Below are positions 1 to 54,478 of a stretch of 64,000 nucleotides of DNA, one piece after another. The stretch is from contig BAAHQB010000438.1 in NCBI GenBank assembly GCA_054601695.1, positions 1 through 64,000 of the forward strand, given 5' to 3'. A model generated the notes under the pieces. It worked only from the letters and a program-made list of their open reading frames with translations, ran no database searches and was not told the DNA's origin. The position numbers were made by a program, and so were the translations under genes. How positions within the stretch are numbered: position 1 is the stretch's first letter; the number at the start of each line of letters is the position of its first letter. The DNA is from Amorphochlora amoebiformis. Lineage: Eukaryota; Cercozoa; Chlorarachniophyceae.

Positions 1-640
<640 letters not shown>

Positions 641-673
641 ATATGTATATATATTATGTATCCATATATTTAC

Positions 674-28537
<27,864 letters not shown>

Positions 28538-28775
28538 TGTCAGCGTAGCAGTGGTAGTTGTCCGATTGACTGTTGTCCGTTTGGATTATGGCAAATGATA
28601 ATGACTAAATTCACAAGAAAATTCTCGCGTAGAAGGCCTTCCCTACCTAAGGTCTTCCCTTGGAAGATCTTCCCCTCGGATGACTATTGCTAATTCGCAT
28701 GCGTAGATTACGAATATGACGGTAGTCTAGCGATCTGACGTCTAGTTAAGCTTGTAGGTCCGGTATACGTTAACA
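28538..28775 (-). repeat. 3' LTR of the copia element
   Basis: 238 bp and identical to the 5' LTR. Its first 34 bp in element orientation (28775-28742) encode the last residues and stop codon (TAG) of the polyprotein. Confidence 0.95.
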
Positions 28776-31700
28776 CTCCCCCTCGACGCGCCGCTCCTGC
28801 CAGCGTCGACCTCTGCTGCGCTCTTGGTTGGAGCCACATGCGCTTCCGTGTCCAGATATGCTTCCGCCAGCTTGAAGAGTGTAGCACCGCTCACAGCCTT
28901 GGTAAGCCCATCCGCTAACTGTTGATCTGTTGGTATATATTCCAACATATATATCCCACGTTGCAGGTGATCCCGACAGTAGTGGAAGTGCAGATCGACG
29001 GCCTTGGTTTTCTGAGACAAGATAGGATTCTCCGCGATCCGTATACACGCAGTGTTGTCCTCATAAACCATCGACGATCCCAACTTCACGTCCAACTCTA
29101 AAAATAAGTTCCGCATCCATAGCAATTCGTCCAGCCCTTCCGACAAAGCGACGTACTCGGCAATGGCTGAGCTCTTCACAGCAATTGTCTGTCGCTTCGA
29201 ACGCCAATGTATCAAATTTCCTCCGAAGATGATCAAACATCCACTTGTCGACCTTCTAGTATCCAGGCATCCAGCATGATCAGCGTCGACATACATCTTC
29301 ATATCAGTCCCAGCGTTCGTGAACCGAAGTCCGTAGTGCAGTGTACGCTTGATGTACCTCAGGGCGTACTCTACAGCCAGCATGTGACTTCGCTTCGGAT
29401 CGTTCAGGTACCTTGACAGCTTTGATACCGTGTATGCTAAGTCCGGTCTTGTACATGTTGCTAAGTACGCAATCTTCCCAATAATGGAGCGATATTTTTC
29501 TTGGTCAACTCCAGGTCCTTCTTCGTCTTTGGTGAGCTTCACAGATGGTGCCATAGGCGTGGTGACTCCCTTGCAGTTTTGCATCTTGTACTCGATCAGA
29601 ATCCTCTTAGCGTAGGCTTCTTGTGACATTATCAGGTCCTTTCCAATCTTCGTCACCGATATTCCCAGAACAAAATCCAGCTCACCCATTTCTTTAATCC
29701 CAAATCTAGCACGGAGGCCTTGCAGGAACGTATACCCATCCTTCTCTCGCGCTGCTGTACACACGACGTCGTCCACGTATACACATACGATGACGTCCCT
29801 CTGATGATGCATGTAGACGCACGGGTCACTCCTGCACCTCCGATATCCTTTCGACTCCATATATTTGTCGAAGCATTTGTTCCAGTTCCTCCCAGCAGTC
29901 TTCAGCCCGTAGATGCTCTTCTGAAGGTCACATACGTATTTGCTTGGATCGTACTTATCCCTCATGCTCTCTGGTATCTCCATATAGACTTCGTCGTCCT
30001 CTGGTCCGTGTAGGTACGCGTTGTTGATGTCCGCACTCAATACCTTTCGTCCCTTCACTTGTGCAAGTGCCAGAATGGCCCTTAAGCTGGCGATCCTCAG
30101 TGTCGGGGCGTATCGATCATTAAAGCTCACCCCATACTGTGTATATCCCTTCGCCACCACGCGTGCCTTCTTGCGCCCAGGTTCACCATCCTTGTTCAGT
30201 TTCTGCTTGTAGAGAGTCCTAACACCAACAACCCTCATCTCAGGTCGTCGTGCGATGATCTTCCAGGTCCCGTTCTTCTCCAGTGCCTCTATCTCTTCAT
30301 CGGTTGCCTTCACCCATGCAGGATGATGCCTCGCCTCCTCCCAGTTCTTGGGTTCGGTGCCGTCGCTTATACCGAACATGCAGTCCTCCATCGCCGCAGC
30401 CACTTCAACGTTGCCCTTAGCGCTTGGGATCTCGCTGCCTCCTTGTCCGTCGTATACTGTGCGTTGCGTCCGAGTGCGTGTTGAACGCCTAGGTGCCGTT
30501 TCTTCTTCGTCGTCGTTGTCGTCGTCGTCGTCAGACTCCCCCATATCCGGTGCATTGTTCTTCTCCCCCTCTCCGTCGGCAGCCTTGTCGTCGGAGAACG
30601 TCGTTTCAGGATATATATATATATCATTCTGCTTCTCAGGAGATATATATATATCTTCTCGTCGAGCCTTGAAGTTGAATATGGTATCGTAGAACCTAAC
30701 ATGCGCCTTGACATCCGCAATCGACAATCCAGCCACGACTCCCAGCTTCTCCATCTTCTTGATGATCCTACTTGGCGTATGTCCTAGTGCCAGGTGCCAT
30801 TTCCATAAGGACCTCCACCTCGCCTTGTCGTCAAACCATGCGCCAAGGTTATCATCGTTTGCCACAGGGATGAGGAACAGCCTCTTCTTGGTCCCAGAAG
30901 TCCTGCAGATCTCATCTCCATCCTTCATAATCGAGACGTCGTCCTGCTCCCCCACGAACCTGAGTCGATATCCATCTTCACGTAGCCGCCGTTGAGCCAC
31001 GTAGTTCGCCGCAGCTCCGGGGCAATATGCCACATTGGTCATCTTGAGTACTTTCCCATTCCTTAGTGGCACTTCAACGTCCCCAAAGCCCTTGGATTCC
31101 ATTCGGGTCTCGCCGTTGCCTAGCTTGAAAGCATGATTCTTCACCACCCTGAAGGTCTTGAAGTACCGCTTGTCCTTGAAGCAGCTCCTCGTGCATCCAC
31201 TGTCGAGCACCAGATATCCAGCAGTCGAGCCGTCGCCCCAGTTGCCTGCCACCGTGCTCCAGTTGTAATCCGATTCGCTGCCATCCTCAAGTATCGCCGC
31301 ATCATCATCTTGTTTGTTGAGCAATGGACAATCCTTCTTCATGTGCCCCTTCTTTTTGCACTTGAAACATTTGCCCCTGAACTTCCTCGATGCTCCCTTC
31401 GGCCTCCCAGACTTCGCGGTCATCAACTTGTCGATCCTAGTCTTCATCTTCGCAAGATCCTTCGCAGACATGTCCTTGAGATTCTTGGTCCCTTGATGCT
31501 CATGGCCGGCCGCCACGATATCCTTTACCTTGGTCTCATAGTTGTTAGCCGCCTTCCTTGCTGCCACACTAGTGATCGCCGTTACCGCCGCTTGATAGGT
31601 AGTAGGGTGCAGTGCAATATTCTCGAGTGTAGAGCCGTACTCGTCCTCCGGGAGAGCCATCATGAGCGCCACGATCCTGTCCTCGTCGTCCATGGTCTTG

Positions 31701-32209
31701 CCCAGCCCGGTGAGTGCATCCGCCGTCTCCTCGATCTCCGAAGCCAGCTTCCCGAAATCGCCGCTGTAATCGTCAAGCGTCTGACGATTCAACTTCTTCT
31801 GTAGCTTCATCCTCCTAAACAGTCGTGGACCCTCGATGCCAGCGCGCAGACGAGCCCAGAGGTACACTGGATCCTCCCTCCCGGTTGTAAGATGTTCATA
31901 CTTACGTCCCACCGTGAGCACCAATGTAGCATGCAGTAGCATCCTCAACTTTATATGCGCGTCCTCTTTCCCATCGAGATTCGTTGCCCATTTCCCCTCC
32001 TTCATCTCAACCACATGCTGTGGACGTAGAGCGTCAGGATTCTTCCAATCCATGATGGATCGTGCCCCAAGCTTCATGCAGTCCTCGAGCTGAAGTGCCT
32101 TCACCATCATAGAGACGCTCTTGGCATACTTGGTCCAGTCGTCCTCCTTGGTAAGCTTCAGCTTGGCAGTCCACTTGAGTAGGGCAGTACGTGTCGCTTC
32201 GAAACTCAT
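28742..32209 (-). CDS. Copia Gag-Pol polyprotein lacking the integrase core
   Basis: 1155 codons in a single frame with no break. Visible parts: Gag (about 1-270); CCHC zinc knuckle C281-x2-C284-x4-H289-x4-C294; aspartic protease motif LVLDSG with D336; GAG-pre-integrase segment HLALGH (472-477); then, where a 250-300 residue integrase with its D-D-E triad should follow, only about 100 low-complexity residues (two IYISPE/IYIYPE units and a long Asp/Glu run). Reverse transcriptase starts near 620 (WxEA...W) with the YVDD box at 811-814. RNase H follows (DADHAG, 975-980; K-SSAIAEY, 1012-1019; DNTACIRIAENP from 1051). Full copia polyproteins are usually about 1300-1450 residues, so the shortfall matches loss of integrase. 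The ATG at 32209 is four bases inside the 5' LTR border. The stop is within the 3' LTR, so the last codons are LTR-encoded. Confidence 0.95.
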   Translation of the reverse strand: MSFEATRTALLKWTAKLKLTKEDDWTKYAKSVSMMVKALQLEDCMKLGARSIMDWKNPDALRPQHVVEMKEGKWATNLDGKEDAHIKLRMLLHATLVLTVGRKYEHLTTGREDPVYLWARLRAGIEGPRLFRRMKLQKKLNRQTLDDYSGDFGKLASEIEETADALTGLGKTMDDEDRIVALMMALPEDEYGSTLENIALHPTTYQAAVTAITSVAARKAANNYETKVKDIVAAGHEHQGTKNLKDMSAKDLAKMKTRIDKLMTAKSGRPKGASRKFRGKCFKCKKKGHMKKDCPLLNKQDDDAAILEDGSESDYNWSTVAGNWGDGSTAGYLVLDSGCTRSCFKDKRYFKTFRVVKNHAFKLGNGETRMESKGFGDVEVPLRNGKVLKMTNVAYCPGAAANYVAQRRLREDGYRLRFVGEQDDVSIMKDGDEICRTSGTKKRLFLIPVANDDNLGAWFDDKARWRSLWKWHLALGHTPSRIIKKMEKLGVVAGLSIADVKAHVRFYDTIFNFKARREDIYISPEKQNDIYIYPETTFSDDKAADGEGEKNNAPDMGESDDDDDNDDEEETAPRRSTRTRTQRTVYDGQGGSEIPSAKGNVEVAAAMEDCMFGISDGTEPKNWEEARHHPAWVKATDEEIEALEKNGTWKIIARRPEMRVVGVRTLYKQKLNKDGEPGRKKARVVAKGYTQYGVSFNDRYAPTLRIASLRAILALAQVKGRKVLSADINNAYLHGPEDDEVYMEIPESMRDKYDPSKYVCDLQKSIYGLKTAGRNWNKCFDKYMESKGYRRCRSDPCVYMHHQRDVIVCVYVDDVVCTAAREKDGYTFLQGLRARFGIKEMGELDFVLGISVTKIGKDLIMSQEAYAKRILIEYKMQNCKGVTTPMAPSVKLTKDEEGPGVDQEKYRSIIGKIAYLATCTRPDLAYTVSKLSRYLNDPKRSHMLAVEYALRYIKRTLHYGLRFTNAGTDMKMYVDADHAGCLDTRRSTSGCLIIFGGNLIHWRSKRQTIAVKSSAIAEYVALSEGLDELLWMRNLFLELDVKLGSSMVYEDNTACIRIAENPILSQKTKAVDLHFHYCRDHLQRGIYMLEYIPTDQQLADGLTKAVSGATLFKLAEAYLDTEAHVAPTKSAAEVDAGRSGASRGSVNVYRTYKLN
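28776..28784 (-). other. Copia polypurine tract
   Basis: GAGGGGGAG on the minus strand, abutting the 3' LTR, where plus-strand DNA synthesis is primed. It is also translated, because the ORF runs through it. Confidence 0.85.
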
Positions 32210-32213
32210 AACC
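32205..32213 (-). other. Copia primer-binding site (initiator tRNA-Met anticodon-loop type)
   Basis: Directly after the 5' LTR the element reads GGTTATGAG. Its complement, CTCATAACC, is the anticodon-loop sequence of eukaryotic initiator tRNA-Met (CAU anticodon). Drosophila copia primes from an internally cleaved initiator-tRNA half at this same site. The ATG inside the site is the first possible start codon of the polyprotein. Confidence 0.8.
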
Positions 32214-32451
32214 TGTCAGCGTAGCAGTGGTAGTTGTCCGATTGACTGTTGTCCGTTTGGATTATGGCAAATGATAATGACTAAATTCACAAGAAAATTC
32301 TCGCGTAGAAGGCCTTCCCTACCTAAGGTCTTCCCTTGGAAGATCTTCCCCTCGGATGACTATTGCTAATTCGCATGCGTAGATTACGAATATGACGGTA
32401 GTCTAGCGATCTGACGTCTAGTTAAGCTTGTAGGTCCGGTATACGTTAACA
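32214..32451 (-). repeat. 5' LTR of the copia element
   Basis: 238 bp, TG...CA termini, identical by reading to 28538-28775. For this minus-strand element it is the 5' (promoter) LTR. The primer-binding site starts at the next base (32213). Confidence 0.95.
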
Positions 32452-33105
<654 letters not shown>

Positions 33106-33478
33106 TGTTCTGCTGCAACTTCTGCAACTCTCAACTTGACGGCAAGTTGTGTGGGTGCAGGGAATTCTACGTTTAAACCAAACTGCTCTCGGTTTTTGCC
33201 ACCAGAACATATTCCTCACTGCTTTCGTACCCATGCTCTCCTCTCGATCAAAGTGCCATGTTTTCTTGGGACGTCCCGATATTCAACAATGGGCGTCCCC
33301 CGTTGCTTCAGCTTTACGCTTGTGCAACATCATTCGGTATCCGCAATTACTCTAAAGCTCTCATACAGCTTTGCTTCCGACACCGCATAGTCCGAACGGC
33401 TCAACACTCTACTTGCGTGTCAGATTATACCCCTTACGGTAAACAGGCCGAACCATCCAAGCGACTCCGGAACCTACG

Positions 33479-34091
<613 letters not shown>

Positions 34092-34139
34092 GAACGTGAA
34101 AACTTCTTCGAGTCCGGAAGGCGCTGTCCTGTCATGATT

Positions 34140-36742
<2,603 letters not shown>

Positions 36743-36746
36743 TAGG

Positions 36747-37010
36747 ATGTCTCGGACAATTGAATACTATTTATGGAGAATATTTTGTTCTCCGTACTTG
36801 TTAAGTTGCTCGCGACGTTCTTCGCCTGGATCGTGCTACAATATCCTCACCCTAGTGGATATGCGCGAAAAGAATCGGAACGACGAGGGTCAGGCGCACC
36901 GTCGATTCCGATACCCGTCGCGGTTCGGGTTCATCACGGATGGTCCACAAATGCTCACAATTCCGACCCGCCGAGATGAGTCTGATGATGTTGGCGTCGC
37001 GGGATGTTGA
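36747..37010 (+). CDS. Possible terminal exon of a plus-strand gene (unrecognised)
   Basis: After a TA array and a TATAG acceptor, an open frame of 87 codons (start MSRTIEYYLWRIF, end DESDDVGVAGC) runs to a TGA at 37010. Its second half favours G/C at third codon positions, as do confirmed exons here. An overlapping frame with ATG at 36773 (MENILFSVLVKLLATFFAWI...) reads like a signal peptide or membrane anchor. Only one can be right and I cannot choose firmly. Confidence 0.25.
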   Translation: MSRTIEYYLWRIFCSPYLLSCSRRSSPGSCYNILTLVDMREKNRNDEGQAHRRFRYPSRFGFITDGPQMLTIPTRRDESDDVGVAGC

Positions 37011-37492
37011 CTCCAAATTACGCAGCATCATGAGACCTTATGGTGAAAAACACTTCCAAGCGACGGCACACCGAGGTTAACAAGGAGGAAGATATCGGAA
37101 ATACTATTGAACTAGCGATAGAGATATTGCGAACTAGGTAGCTTCCATGCTGTCTAAAGTGATACTCCGGGTGTGGACAATATTCAAGTTTAGAAATCAG
37201 TCAGAGACTAGTCAGAGCCCAGTGCCGGCGTGTTGCTGTAACTCTAATTAGTTAAATTCGTATAGGATAACAAATTCGTATAGAATAACTGAGCCGTAGT
37301 TTGTGCAGCGTATTGACAGCGGTTCACCTTTATCACTGTACAAATATCTACAGCTGACCAAACGGATATATCCTCTGCCGAATTATTATCTACTCTAATC
37401 TATCCTAAGACTATTAAGCAACTTTGACTTGTGCCCGACGTGTGCCTTAATGCTGAACATTCTCCGCAAGCACATATGTATATACATATATT

Positions 37493-37535
<43 letters not shown>

Positions 37536-37581
37536 CATAACGACATCATTCACGCATAGTACGATTACATATGTAATATAA

Positions 37582-37613
<32 letters not shown>

Positions 37614-37670
37614 ATATATATGTATATAAACATATATATATATAACATATATATTATATATATATACCTA

Positions 37671-37707
<37 letters not shown>

Positions 37708-37727
37708 GAGTATGTCGTGCATGTACT
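37011..37727. other. Unique spacer and TA arrays
   Basis: No supported exon at 37011-37450. TA arrays lie at 37470-37710. This is the space between the tail-to-tail genes B and C, left of the CTAG island. Confidence 0.6.
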
Positions 37728-38372
37728 AGATGTGATGGTGCACAGCGCCCATTAGAACTCAACCTTTGTTATTAATTTTTTTACATCTAGTCTAGCTAGT
37801 ACACATCGCTCCAGATCGCTTGTGTCAGAAAGTAACTCTTGGAACCTATAGAACTCCAGTGCCGACGGTAGTATCTAGAGTCACAGGCTCACAGCATGGA
37901 AAGCTATTCTAGCTATTGTCACACTATATATATATATATATAACGTGCGTCACGTCACTGTAAATATCTGCTAGATCTAGAATATACTAGTATATTCTAG
38001 ATCTAGCCTAGTCTAGTAGTATCTAGTATATCTCAGTATATCTCTAGATCTCAGTATCTAGAGTATATCTATCGGTCAGAATCTAGATGTTATCATCCTC
38101 TAGCTAGTCTAGATCATGAGATGATACAAGTATCTAGAGTATATTTTCTAGTATTACTAGTATTATCTAGATTATTACAATACGTATATCTAGTATATAT
38201 ATATATTAGCTAGATTAGCCAGATTAGATATATACGCTAGATACGTGGTACCAAAATCTGGTCGTTTATACTTTCACAATTTGCAAATGATACCCAGTCC
38301 ATAGCTCTAGAGCAATCTAGTTACAACGCAGTCTGGACTATTTCTAGTCTAGCTAATGTCTAAACACTAGAA
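37728..38372. other. CTAG-rich island with a 38-bp perfect palindrome
   Basis: About 32 CTAG tetranucleotides counted by eye in about 645 bp, against 2-3 expected. Runs such as CTAGCTAG and CTAGATCTAG are common, and 37970-38007 is a perfect palindrome centred on ACTAGT. There is no open frame. It lies about 0.4 kb beyond the stop codon of gene C. Confidence 0.85.
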
Positions 38373-38800
38373 ATATTGTACTTATGTACGGACTCGATGA
38401 CTCTTTAGTTCAGAAGGATTAGCATATGCATGCTCGATAATAAGATTGTTTTCGTGCCAAGAAATCGTTCCTCATTTAATCGAACCCTTGTTTTGGCGAG
38501 GAGAACCCTGTATGAAACAGCGGTAAAAGGAAAAATAAAGAAAATGAAATTGAGAAAACGATCTTCAGATTGTAAAGATCGTCGATACAGGAGTCGTCCT
38601 GAATACTTTACACTTGTCAACAAGCGGTACAGTATTGTTGTAACCCCTTCCTTGAAGCCCACCCGTGAGGCATCCTGAGGCATCCACATTCCATACCCAC
38701 CGACTTCCACATCCAGCCATACACTCATTCCCCCCACTGATCCCTACCCAGTACGTGCTTGGACTAGCCTAGCCGTTCAGCCGTTCATCCGTTCAGCCGT
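38373..38800. other. Putative 3' flank/UTR of gene C
   Basis: Unique DNA. A basic plus-strand ORF (38430-38678) and a minus-strand ORF are open, but neither connects to exons. Confidence 0.5.

Positions 38801-38815
<15 letters not shown>
38770..38815. repeat. 8-bp tandem repeat GTTCAGCC at the gene C stop codon
   Basis: Five copies of CCGTTCAG/CCGTTCAT. On the minus strand the repeat begins within the last codons and covers the TGA stop at 38801-38803, so repeat slippage could change the C-terminus. Confidence 0.7.
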
Positions 38816-45770
<6,955 letters not shown>

Positions 45771-47157
45771 CTAATTACATCGTCGAGAGCAGCAAAGAGA
45801 GAATTCAGGTCGGGTTGAGCTTTTCAGCATGAGTGCGGGTCCGCCCCGTGGGCACGGAATTCGAGTTCGCGCAGGGGGGAAAATTTGAGAAAATAGGAAG
45901 GTAAAAGGAAATGATTGGTTGCCTTTTGACTCCTCCATAATCCGTGAGCCTAGAAGGGCAGGGGATTGATCTTGCCGCGGACGGCGGTGGTGGCGGTTGG
46001 GTTGATTGGGTGACACGGGCCTTCTTTTTTTGAGTATGCGAGGCCGCTAGTTAGGAAACCAGCGGCTGGAATTAGGTGAAATGGAGACGGCAAGAAATAT
46101 TTCTAGGTGGAATCACCTGCAACATCGAAACTTCTGGAGCTGACCCTTGTATATTGAAGGATAGATATGCACATATCTAATCACACTTTTCAAGACAATT
46201 TCACATTTCCAACAACAGTAGTTGCTTAACTTCTCTTAACGGACATTGTTCGGTGGCAAACCTGATTGGAAGAATTAAGTCTCGGAAACACTTAAGGTCG
46301 CCTTGAGAACGATATAATTTAACAAGTTCAACAATTCTTGACAGCATGTAGGGCGAAGCTTAAGGTGCGAGGTAGAGAGAAGTCACCGGAATGATCTAGG
46401 CTGCTTCCAGCAACTAATAATTGTAGTTATTTCTGCCAGGGTGAGGTGCAAGGGATTGCTCACAGAGAGAACAAAAACTGATTGAAGACCCGACATGTTC
46501 AATCTATGGCTCAGTCGAATTCAAAGACTCGGAAGATGATCAGCGTGACATCCAGACTTCGTCGTGATCCAATTGAAAACTATTCTTTGAAAATTGGTGA
46601 ATCAATAAACTGGTCTTTTTAGTAGCGTGATGAGTACAAGTTATTGTAGAGGATAGCAGCGACCACAAAATTACAGTAGAAGATTGCTTAGAAATCAGTG
46701 AGGAAGTACTAGTCGAGTCAGCCAACATCCAGAACATTCGGCGGGATGCTAGGGATGCACTATGACTAGTATGATACTGATTTGCCCTGTGACAAATGAC
46801 GATATTAGCAAACCATCTAGACCCTAGCCCTCTCGAATCTCCAATGATTCTCCATGTCTGGTAAGTGTCGGTGCTCAGTGACTAAGGCTCACGTGTTGTG
46901 CGCAACAGATATTCGAGCATCTCGTGAGATTCTCGTCAGATACCACTTAAGTGACCACATACCACTAAAGTGGCCACATACCACTAAAGTGACCACATAC
47001 CACAAAAGTGACCACAAAAAAAGCACTGCCCAAAAGGCGTAGTTATACTTAAGAGTAGATAAGTTGCCTTTTGCCTAGTTTGCTCTTCCAGCTTTTCATG
47101 AGCCTTGCATATGTCATCATTCCATAGACCGTTTGCGCATTACACACGTGCACTTAT
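45771..47157. other. Spacer between genes C and D (5' region of C)
   Basis: Unique DNA. The missing first exon of gene C should lie here. The ATG at about 45935 (minus, MEESKGNQS) has no usable donor. Contains the 46938 tandem repeat. Confidence 0.5.
46938..47020. repeat. Tandem repeat ACCACTAAAGTGGCCACAT, about four copies
   Basis: 18-19-bp units in the spacer between genes C and D, about 140 bp to the left of the second CTAG island. Confidence 0.85.
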
Positions 47158-47322
47158 GATCTAGACTCTAGAGTGTTTATGAGCTTTACTATCGGACTAG
47201 CTAGAGCAGAGACTAAAGAGATCTACAGTCTAGAAAATAATTCCTAGATTTTAATTAGGCTCCGATCGTGAATCAACGGTCACGGCTAATTTCTAGAATC
47301 CATCGGATCTAGTAGCCTCGGA
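47158..47322. other. Second CTAG-rich island
   Basis: Nine CTAG tetranucleotides in about 165 bp, starting about 40 bp beyond the stop codon of gene D. Non-coding in all frames. The base composition is otherwise ordinary, unlike the TA arrays. Confidence 0.8.
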
Positions 47323-47364
47323 TCTAGTCTGCTACGCGAACGTGATTATCCAGATCATAAACGG

Positions 47365-53422
<6,058 letters not shown>

Positions 53423-53493
53423 CTGTTATGCACCCTTGAAATTACCAAATACTCCCTCCGACAGCCATTGCCCATGACAACCCTGCTGGCCAT

Positions 53494-54478
53494 CCTTAGC
53501 CGATAAATTCCAAATGTTTTAAATTCGGCAGAAATTTATAAAGACGACACGAGGAATCCAGGGAATAAAAACGCGGTCGGCTCGCGACTGGCACGTGTCT
53601 AGATTTCAACACAGACGACACCGCTCGCTTGCAGTTGGGATGTCTGAAGCAGGTTTGGAGTATACTGTTGACTTATGAATGTTTTCCATGAGTACAATAT
53701 TGTGTTCGTTCGTATTTGCGGGAGAAGTTCGAGGGATATGTATATTCGACTCGTGTCGTGGCATTTACATTCTACACGAATCCCGCGATTTTTTCCGTTC
53801 TGTTCTCTCGATGTCCCCATCTTCCTCCCTCCCTTGATATTCTTATACGTGCATTGCTCCATCACATCTCATAACTATGAGACCTCTATACAAACCGCGA
53901 GCGGATCTGGCGTGCCTTCGTGATACGAAAATCCGCACGTGATGTCAAGTACCTCGTTCTGTCATCTTCCTCTGCCCTCATGTGCCCTCCTCTGTCCTGC
54001 TCTGGCCTGAGATGTCATGATGTTGGCTCTCCCCTACATACTCTTTTATGCTGCCCTGGTCTGGTCTGTCCTGGTCTGGGTGCGAAGTCGCGTACTTCTC
54101 TACATACTTCTTTACTCTGCTGCCCTGTTTAGCCCCAGGGAATGACGGTGAGCAGTTCGGGTTTTGCAGTCTATTTCAACAAATATGAGCACTTTGATGT
54201 TGACATATATGCACGTATGCGTGGTGGTGAAATCATGCGTGGTGTTGAAATCAGAGAGGCAAGCGCTGATGGCTTTATGGAAGGCCGGTCGCCAGAAGGT
54301 TTTCAATATCATTTAATGTTATTTTTGTACGCATATATATGTGTATACATGTATTTTTATAATTAATATACATGTTCATTAAATCTACACTTTTCCGGCC
54401 TACACGAAACCCAAGAGCCGATAGCCGCCAAAAAGAGGCAATGATGTATCCGAAACCGTAATGATCCAAGTTTCTCAG
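53494..54478. promoter_or_regulatory. Head-to-head spacer between genes D and G
   Basis: About 1 kb without TA arrays. It holds a C/T-rich section (53945-54130) with repeated CCTGGTCTG, GTCCTGCTCTGG and CCCTACATACTC. Both genes should start here or nearby. A minus-strand frame at 54398-54553 is open. No TATA or other core element is certain. Confidence 0.4.

Larger units (their letters stand above)
28538..32451 (-). mobile_element. Ty1/copia-type LTR retrotransposon, young, integrase core deleted
   Basis: The element is 3914 bp and lies on the minus strand. Both LTRs (28538-28775 and 32214-32451) are 238 bp, start TG and end CA, and read identically base for base, so the insertion is recent. 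The flanks are (TA)n: ATAT precedes the left LTR and ATAT follows the right one, so a 4-5 bp target duplication is hidden in the array. Internal parts in element order are a primer-binding site abutting the 5' LTR, one long Gag-Pol ORF, and a GAGGGGGAG polypurine tract abutting the 3' LTR. Domain order (zinc knuckle, protease, reverse transcriptase, RNase H) is that of copia, not gypsy. It sits upstream of gene A in a TA array. The integrase catalytic core is missing, so it should need another copy to insert. Confidence 0.97.

Noticed and set aside
29207-32093. Plus-strand ORFs across the copia element
   Set aside because: All are shadows of the 1155-codon minus-strand Gag-Pol frame.
38430-38678. 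Basic 82-residue plus-strand ORF
   Set aside because: Single ORF in the 3' flank of gene C, antisense to a similarly long ORF, without recognisable motifs.
54142-54366. Plus-strand ORF MTVSSSGFAVYFNKYEHF...
   Set aside because: No splice junction or family match; it lies in the spacer between genes D and G.
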